A DNA stretch of 5,288 nt from Caldilinea sp. (lineage in GTDB: Bacteria > Chloroflexota > Anaerolineae > Caldilineales > Caldilineaceae). A program made the position numbers and the translations under genes. The stretch lies in assembly GCA_026389955.1 (NCBI GenBank), contig JAPLGY010000422.1, forward strand, positions 1 through 5,288, written 5' to 3'. Of this stretch, positions 1 to 5,288 are shown piece after piece (the first letter of the stretch is position 1; every line of letters begins with the position of its first letter). The notes under the pieces are model-generated. The model saw only the letters and a program-made list of their open reading frames with translations, did not search any database and was not told where the DNA came from.

Positions 1-578
1 GATGCCCAGACCGCTACAGCAGCTGCACTCTCTGGCCAGCCTTACTACGATCCGCCGGCCCAGACCGCCACCGCTGCGCTCTTCTACGGCCAGCCCCCGG
101 TCGACGTTCCGGCCCAGACCGCCACCGCCGCAGTCTTCTACGGCCAGCCCCCGGTCGACGTTCCGGCCCAGACCGCCACACCGATCCCTGAGGGGGCACC
201 CCCGCAGACCGCCACACCGGCCGTTGCAGCGGCGCCCCCACAGACTGTCGAGCCAGCCGCCGGTGTGGTGCCTGTGCCTACAGCAACGCCTACGGCAACG
301 CCGACCGCAGCGGTCCAGCGACCGCTCACCTCCCTCGCGCCGGCGCCCGTGGATGGCCTGGCAATCTTTCGGTCGATTGCAGGGGGGACAGTGGCAGCGT
401 TGGCGGTGCTGGCAGTGCTGGCTGGGGCTGTGTTGTTCCTGATGTTGACGGGAATGCTGGCGGGTTTCAGTATTTTCCGGGCCGACCGCAGCTCTTACCA
501 TCTGACCGAGCAGCCTGACGGGCAATCCTCTCTGTTTCAGGCAGCTGGCCGGCCAGTTTCTTCTGAAGAGGAGACCGA

Positions 579-600
<22 letters not shown>
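1..600 (+). CDS. C-terminal part of a Pro/Ala/Thr-rich repeat protein with one membrane segment (5' truncated)
   Basis: The frame is open from the first base and ends at TGA 598-600, leaving 199 residues; the start lies left of the window. Residues 2-55 are three 18-residue repeats of the type AQTATAALFYGQPPVDVP, followed by a decaying stretch (AQTATP, PPQTATP) and a VPTATPTATPTA linker at about residues 90-101. A single hydrophobic segment spans about residues 128-155 (TVAALAVLAVLAGAVLFLML), followed by an acidic tail of about 45 residues containing SSEEETEW. No catalytic domain is visible. Low-complexity linkers like this commonly join a folded N-terminal domain to the membrane, but that part is missing, and the flanking charges do not settle which side the repeats face. 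Its end overlaps the next gene by 22 nt, suggesting translational coupling. The function is unknown. I am sure of the frame and unsure of the role. Confidence 0.8.
4..180 (+). repeat. In-frame 54-bp tandem repeat, three units plus a partial fourth
   Basis: Units lie at 4-57, 58-111 and 112-165, with the start of a fourth at 166-180. The second and third units differ at only three of 54 positions (clustered around the Ala-Ala-Leu/Val codons), while the first is diverged at DNA level but keeps the 18-residue register (AQTATAAALSGQPYYDPP). Each unit is a whole number of codons, so copy-number change keeps the frame. The array may continue left of the window. Confidence 0.85.
566..573 (+). promoter_or_regulatory. 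Ribosome binding site for the glycosyltransferase gene
   Basis: AAGAGGAG lies 5 nt before ATG 579, inside the last codons of the upstream gene. It supports this start and re-initiation across the 22-nt overlap. Confidence 0.7.
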
Positions 601-2157
<1,557 letters not shown>

Positions 2158-2159
<2 letters not shown>

Positions 2160-2165
2160 GGAGGG
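2158..2165 (+). promoter_or_regulatory. Ribosome binding site that fixes a GTG start
   Basis: GAGGAGGG begins inside the TGA stop of the glycosyltransferase gene and lies just before GTG 2169. It is the best ribosome binding site for the patatin gene and favours this non-ATG start; the overlap with the stop suggests coupled translation. Confidence 0.7.
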
Positions 2166-2168
2166 AAC

Positions 2169-3053
2169 GTGGAGCTGCGGAAAGAGCTGCCGGTGCGTGG
2201 CCATCGGGTCTGGGACCAGGCCCCACGGCCGCAGAAGGTGGGGCTGGTGTTGGGCGGCGGTGCGGCGCGCGGGATCGCCCACATTGGGGCCTTGCTGGTG
2301 CTGGAGGAGCACGGCATTTATCCGGATGTGATTGCCGGCACCAGTGTAGGCGCGCTCGTGGGGGGGCTGTATGCGGCCGGGCTTTCGGCGCTGCGGCTTC
2401 AGTCCCTGGTCTCGACGGTCTCCTGGTCTGACCTGGTCAGCCTCAAGATGGCCCTGCCCAACCTGCGCGATTTTTCCAAGAGTCTGCCGGCAGGGCTGCT
2501 CGACATGGACAAAATGATCCCGTGGATCGACGCGTTGGTCGGCGAGCGCGTCTCGATCGAGCAGCTCAACCTTCCTTTTGCCGCGGTGGGCACCGATTTG
2601 ACAACTGGAGAGATGGTGGCGATGAATCGTGGGCTGTTGGCGCCGGCCATCCGGGCCAGCTGTGCGGTGCCGGGCATCTTCACCCCGTATCGGCGCAACG
2701 GCCGTCTGCTGGGGGATGGGGTGGTCGTCAACAACCTGCCGGTCAGCGTCGCCCGTGAGTTGGGGGCGGACTATGTCATCGCCGTCGATCTGATTCCTCC
2801 GGCCGATGCCAACCCAGCCCAGCGGGCGACCGAGCCAGTCAACCTGGCCGAGATTGCGATGACAGCGCTTTTTTTGCTGGCGCGCGCCACCCAGGTCGAA
2901 CAGCAGGACGCCGACCTGGTGGTCGCTCCGGCTGTGGCCCATATCAACCTGGTCGACATCTATGCTGCCGACGAGCTGTTGGCGGCGGGACGGGCTGCCA
3001 TGCAGGCAGCGATTCCCCGTCTTCGGATCGACCTTTTTTTGGAAGGAGGCTGA
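2169..3053 (+). CDS. Patatin-like phospholipase (RssA/NTE-type, short form)
   Basis: The product is 294 residues, the usual size of a single patatin domain with no added nucleotide-binding or membrane domain. The oxyanion-hole loop is GGGAARG (29-35), the nucleophile elbow is GTSVG (57-61) with Ser59, and the catalytic Asp is Asp183 in GDGVVVNNLPVSVA. The segment AIRASCAVPGIFTPY (160-174) is the conserved block before the Asp, and AVGTDLTTGE (139-148) also fits. The DG-[GA] motif reads DGV here, a mild deviation. Patatins are Ser-Asp dyad lipid acyl hydrolases. With no signal peptide visible, this one probably acts in the cytoplasm or at the inner membrane face. A 22-residue N-terminal extension precedes the core. 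The start is GTG, chosen from the adjacent ribosome binding site. The pfkB gene starts immediately after the stop. The family is firm; lipid specificity is unknown. Confidence 0.92.
   Translation: MELRKELPVRGHRVWDQAPRPQKVGLVLGGGAARGIAHIGALLVLEEHGIYPDVIAGTSVGALVGGLYAAGLSALRLQSLVSTVSWSDLVSLKMALPNLRDFSKSLPAGLLDMDKMIPWIDALVGERVSIEQLNLPFAAVGTDLTTGEMVAMNRGLLAPAIRASCAVPGIFTPYRRNGRLLGDGVVVNNLPVSVARELGADYVIAVDLIPPADANPAQRATEPVNLAEIAMTALFLLARATQVEQQDADLVVAPAVAHINLVDIYAADELLAAGRAAMQAAIPRLRIDLFLEGG
3043..3049 (+). promoter_or_regulatory. Ribosome binding site for the PfkB kinase gene
   Basis: AAGGAGG lies within the final codons of the patatin gene, 4 nt before ATG 3054, with the patatin TGA between them. 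This arrangement implies coupled translation. Confidence 0.7.
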
Positions 3054-3956
3054 ATGCAGAAGGGACAGCTGGACGCCATCGACGTCCTTTGTGTCGGGTT
3101 TGCCTGTTACGATCTGGTCTTTGCTGTCGACCACCATCCTGGCCCGGACGAAAAGGTGAAGGCTGGCGCTTTTTTCAGCTGTGGCGGCGGCACTGCCGCC
3201 AATGCTGCGATCGCAGCGGCGCAGATGGGGTCCAAAACGGCGTTGGCCAGCTACCTGGGCAGCGATATCTACGGGGATCAGCATCTGGCCGAACTGCAGG
3301 CCGCCGGTGTGGAGACCCAGCTGGTGGTGCGCGGGCCGGGGGCCACTCCGATCTCCGCCATTTTTGTCAAGCCAGACGGGAGTCGATCGATTGTCAACCA
3401 TCGTGGGTCTGTCGGGGAGCTGGCGTCCGACGCCGTGTCTTTTGGCTGGGTAGGCCCGCGTGTGGTGCTTCTGGACGGCCACCAGGCGACGCTGGCCCTC
3501 GCTGTGGTGGCGTGGGCCCATGCGCAGGGGGTTCCTACGGTGCTGGATGCCGACACAGTCAACTGGGGCAACCAGGAGCTTGTACGGCGCTGCACGCTGG
3601 TCGCCGCCTCAGAGCGGTTTGCGCTGGAGTTCACCGGTGCGGCGACGCCGGAGGCGGGGCTGGCGCAGCTGGCCAGGCTGGCGCCGGCGGTGGTGGTCAC
3701 GCTCGGCGAGCGGGGGCTGATCTGGCAGCGTGGGGATGAACGCGGTGCCCTGCCCGCCTACACGGTCGACGCTGTCGACACGACCGGTGCCGGGGACACC
3801 TTTCACGGCGCGCTTGCTGCCGGTCTGGCCCAAGGGCTTGGCTGGGAAGAGCTGCTGCGCTTTGCCAGTGCTGCGGGTGCACTCTGCTGCACCCGCCATG
3901 GGGCCCGGCTCGGCATTCCGACTCGCGCCGAGGTGCTGGCGCTGGCAGCCCTGTGA
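3054..3956 (+). CDS. PfkB-family carbohydrate kinase, possibly of the YihV/ketohexokinase-like branch
   Basis: The product is 300 residues, typical for the ribokinase/PfkB family, which phosphorylates sugars with ATP in the cytoplasm. The N-terminal strand VLCVGFACYDLVFAVD leads into the substrate-binding motif CGGGTAANAAIAAAQMG (Gly44-Gly46, Asn50). The C-terminal ATP/anion-hole motif is DTTGAGDTFHGALAAGLA (242-259), with catalytic Asp248 in GAGD. The tail FASAAGALCCTRHGARLGIP and the LDADTVNW block (VLDGD-like) resemble, from memory, the E. coli sulfofructose kinase YihV and ketohexokinase-like group more than ribokinase or 1-phosphofructokinase. No other sulfoglycolysis gene is in view, so I leave the substrate open. 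The ATG directly follows the patatin TGA, giving zero spacing. Family assignment is strong; subgroup is moderate and substrate unknown. Confidence 0.92.
   Translation: MQKGQLDAIDVLCVGFACYDLVFAVDHHPGPDEKVKAGAFFSCGGGTAANAAIAAAQMGSKTALASYLGSDIYGDQHLAELQAAGVETQLVVRGPGATPISAIFVKPDGSRSIVNHRGSVGELASDAVSFGWVGPRVVLLDGHQATLALAVVAWAHAQGVPTVLDADTVNWGNQELVRRCTLVAASERFALEFTGAATPEAGLAQLARLAPAVVVTLGERGLIWQRGDERGALPAYTVDAVDTTGAGDTFHGALAAGLAQGLGWEELLRFASAAGALCCTRHGARLGIPTRAEVLALAAL
3873..3896 (+). repeat. Short inverted repeat within the PfkB gene (9-bp arms, 6-nt loop)
   Basis: GCGGGTGCA at 3873-3881 pairs perfectly with TGCACCCGC at 3888-3896 around CTCTGC. It lies about 60 nt before the stop codon, has no following T-run, and encodes the AGALCCTRH part of the family's conserved tail. 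It is a real inverted repeat but probably only reflects coding constraint. Confidence 0.4.
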
Positions 3957-4000
3957 GTGGGCAGACCGGCTGGCTTGTGCGACAGAGCAGAACATTGTGG

Positions 4001-4007
4001 GGAAAGG
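4001..4007 (+). promoter_or_regulatory. Probable ribosome binding site in the 60-nt gap before the C45 gene
   Basis: GGAAAGG lies 9 nt before ATG 4017. It is weaker than the other sites in the window but favours this ATG over the in-frame GTG at 3957, which abuts the kinase stop. I see no convincing -35/-10 pair and no terminator hairpin in 3957-4016, so this gene may still belong to the upstream transcript. Confidence 0.5.
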
Positions 4008-4016
4008 TTGCAAAAT

Positions 4017-5165
4017 ATGCCTGCGATCCGAGTCTTGACTGTTTCTGGCAGCCCCTATGCGCTGGGGTACAGCCATGGCCAGGCCTGCGCCCAGGCCATC
4101 GGCGAATTGACTGAAGAACGGCTGCGTCTCTGCTGCGATCCATTCTGGATTGGCGGGCAGCAGGCCAGCCTGGAAGAGGTGCTGGCCGTTGGCCGTGCCT
4201 GCCTGGCCCACCATGCCGAGTTCTCCCCCGAGCTGATGGAAGAAATGCAGGGAATGGCAGATGCCACCGGCATTGGGGTGAACGAGCTGGTGATCATGAA
4301 TGGCTTCACCGATTTTGTGGACATTCTGGCCAACCCGGTGCGGCCCGGGCCGCACCGGGTTGGCCTCTTGGCCGGCGACGTCTTCGACTGCACGGCCTTC
4401 CTTGTGACCGCCCCGGCGACAGCCACCGGGCTGGGCTACCTGGGACAGACCTGGGACATGCATGCCAGCGCTACCCCTTATGTGCTGATGCTCGACGTCC
4501 GGCCCGAGCAGGGGCCTGCGCTGATGACCTTTACCGTCGCCGGCTGCGTGGGCATGATCGGCATGAACGAGCACGGCGTGGCTGTCGGTATCAACAACCT
4601 GCTGGGTGCCCAGGGGCGGCCTGGTGTGCACTGGGTTTATGTCATCCGCAGCCTGCTGGCTCAGCGCACGGTCAGTGCTGCGTTGGCCGTCCTGCAAAAG
4701 GCCCATCTGGCAGGAGCCCACAACTATCTGCTGCTGGGCCCCGAACCAGATGGAACGCTGCGCGGCTACAACATCGAACACATGGCCACGCGGTTTGCGG
4801 TAACGCCGGTCGACGAGCTCTCTGTGCACACCAACCACTGCCTGATCGCCGCCATGGGCGACGTCGAACGGCCGCGCAAAGCAGTTTCACACGCCAGCAC
4901 GCTGGCACGCCAGGAGCAGGCCAGCCATTTTCTGGCAGAACGCAGCGGCCAGATCACGGTCGACACGTTGATGTCGTTGACCCGGCTGCATGCAGGGGAT
5001 GGGTTGTCGGTTTGTGCCCATGTGCAGCCCGGCTACGACGTCGAAAGTTCGGGGGCCTGCATCATGGCGCCCGCCAGCCGAGAGCTCTGGGCGCTGTGGG
5101 GCAACCCGTGCCAGAACCCCTACGAGCGTTTTGTGGTCGAGCCGGTCGCCCGCCATCCACATTGA
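4017..5165 (+). CDS. C45-family Ntn hydrolase (acyl-CoA:6-aminopenicillanate acyltransferase-like)
   Basis: The product is 382 residues from ATG 4017, a usual length for bacterial C45 proteins. The N-terminal [13 protein letters not shown] and the helical stretch ending [20 protein letters not shown] form the pro-segment. The predicted autocatalytic nucleophile is Cys125 in GDVFDCTAF, giving a pro-segment of 124 residues and a mature chain of 258. Downstream, [35 protein letters not shown] (His271-Asn273-His274) and the C-terminal [16 protein letters not shown] match blocks conserved in the family. C45 enzymes self-cleave before Cys and then hydrolyse or transfer acyl groups on amides; the native substrate is unknown for most bacterial members. 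No signal peptide is visible, so it is probably cytoplasmic. The residue before Cys is Asp, not Gly as in fungal acyltransferase. A perfect palindrome lies just upstream of the Cys codon. Starting at GTG 3957 would add 20 residues lacking family resemblance. Confidence 0.9.
   Translation: MPAIRVLTVSGSPYALGYSHGQACAQAIGELTEERLRLCCDPFWIGGQQASLEEVLAVGRACLAHHAEFSPELMEEMQGMADATGIGVNELVIMNGFTDFVDILANPVRPGPHRVGLLAGDVFDCTAFLVTAPATATGLGYLGQTWDMHASATPYVLMLDVRPEQGPALMTFTVAGCVGMIGMNEHGVAVGINNLLGAQGRPGVHWVYVIRSLLAQRTVSAALAVLQKAHLAGAHNYLLLGPEPDGTLRGYNIEHMATRFAVTPVDELSVHTNHCLIAAMGDVERPRKAVSHASTLARQEQASHFLAERSGQITVDTLMSLTRLHAGDGLSVCAHVQPGYDVESSGACIMAPASRELWALWGNPCQNPYERFVVEPVARHPH
4328..4365. repeat. Perfect 38-bp palindrome within the C45 gene
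   Basis: The 19 bases at 4328-4346 (GGCCAACCCGGTGCGGCCC) are exactly the reverse complement of 4347-4365, with no spacer; symmetry breaks at 4327/4366. The centre falls between two codons, so both strands read the same peptide, [12 protein letters not shown], in register (residues 105-116 of the C45 protein). It ends 23 nt before the Cys125 codon. As RNA it could form a very stable GC-rich hairpin. No T-run follows, so it does not look like a terminator. Confidence 0.95.
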
Positions 5166-5171
5166 GAGAGC

Positions 5172-5177
5172 AGGAGG
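5172..5177 (+). promoter_or_regulatory. Ribosome binding site for the 3'-terminal gene
   Basis: AGGAGG lies 7 nt before ATG 5185, a consensus sequence at ideal spacing. It marks the start of a real gene that is cut by the window end. Confidence 0.8.
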
Positions 5178-5184
5178 TTTCCCG

Positions 5185-5288
5185 ATGCGCAGTGTACCGG
5201 TCAGGCAGACAGGGCTGTGGGTGCTGTGGATGGTGTTGGCCAGCACCTTGCCGGCAGCGCGACCTGCTGCGGCCCAGGGCGGCTTTGC
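5185..5288 (+). CDS. N-terminus of a probable exported protein (3' truncated)
   Basis: Only 34 complete codons are present, starting at ATG 5185 behind a consensus Shine-Dalgarno, 19 nt after the C45 stop. The peptide has a signal-peptide layout: a basic n-region (MRSVPVRQTG), a hydrophobic core (LWVLWMVLASTLPAA, about residues 11-25) and an Ala-rich c-region RPAAAQGG. A signal peptidase I site is plausible after AAA or AAAQ; there is no lipobox cysteine in the visible part. The product would be secreted or anchored outside the membrane. The mature domain is outside the window, so no function can be given. Spacing suggests co-transcription with the C45 gene. Confidence 0.75.
   Translation, partial: MRSVPVRQTGLWVLWMVLASTLPAARPAAAQGGF

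Noticed and set aside
2..442. Arg/Pro/Ser-rich open frame overlapping the first gene
   Set aside because: It is the +1 shadow of the 54-bp repeat. The frame used in the annotation runs to 600 and encodes a clean membrane segment.
3873..3896. Intrinsic terminator at the end of the kinase gene
   Set aside because: The hairpin is within conserved coding sequence and has no T-run after it.
3957..4016. GTG at 3957 as an earlier start of the C45 gene, or a promoter in this gap
   Set aside because: The extra 20 residues ([14 protein letters not shown]...) lack family resemblance and the GTG abuts the kinase stop, whereas ATG 4017 has an upstream GGAAAGG. TTGTGC at 3975 has no AT-rich -10 at proper spacing.
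3609..4838. Antisense open frame of about 409 codons opposite the kinase and C45 genes
   Set aside because: Same codon-aligned shadow effect. It contains [12 protein letters not shown] only because the palindrome reads the same on both strands.

Overview
The window is GC-rich, bacterial and read entirely on the + strand. It holds four complete genes with one truncated gene at each end. A Thr-Pro-Ala linker (VPTATPTATPTA) in the first protein, together with the mix of a GT39-type transferase, patatin, PfkB kinase and C45 peptidase-like enzyme, suggests Chloroflexota (Anaerolineae/Caldilinea-like). This is inference from sequence style; no marker gene is present.

Layout. Positions 1-600 encode the C-terminal part of a repeat-rich, Pro/Ala/Thr-rich protein with one membrane segment. 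Positions 579-2159 encode a multi-pass GT39/PMT_2-like glycosyltransferase that overlaps the previous gene by 22 nt. Positions 2169-3053 encode a patatin-like phospholipase (GTG start, 9 nt after the previous stop). Positions 3054-3956 encode a PfkB-family sugar kinase whose ATG directly follows the patatin stop. After a 60-nt gap, positions 4017-5165 encode a C45 (acyl-CoA:6-aminopenicillanate acyltransferase-like) Ntn hydrolase. After 19 nt, a gene with a signal peptide begins at 5185 and runs off the window.

The first four genes are spaced like one transcription unit, with strong Shine-Dalgarno sequences overlapping or abutting upstream stops, and the last two probably continue it. No convincing promoter or terminator is visible. 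The functions (envelope glycosylation, lipid hydrolysis, sugar phosphorylation, N-acyl/amide chemistry) do not assemble into a pathway I recognise, so co-transcription is better supported than a shared function.

The most unusual structure is a perfect 38-bp palindrome at 4328-4365 inside the C45 gene. It lies just before the codon for the predicted autocatalytic cysteine and is phased so that both strands encode the same 12-residue peptide. I see no mobile element, CRISPR array, RNA gene or defence cassette, and no clear evidence of a new biological system.
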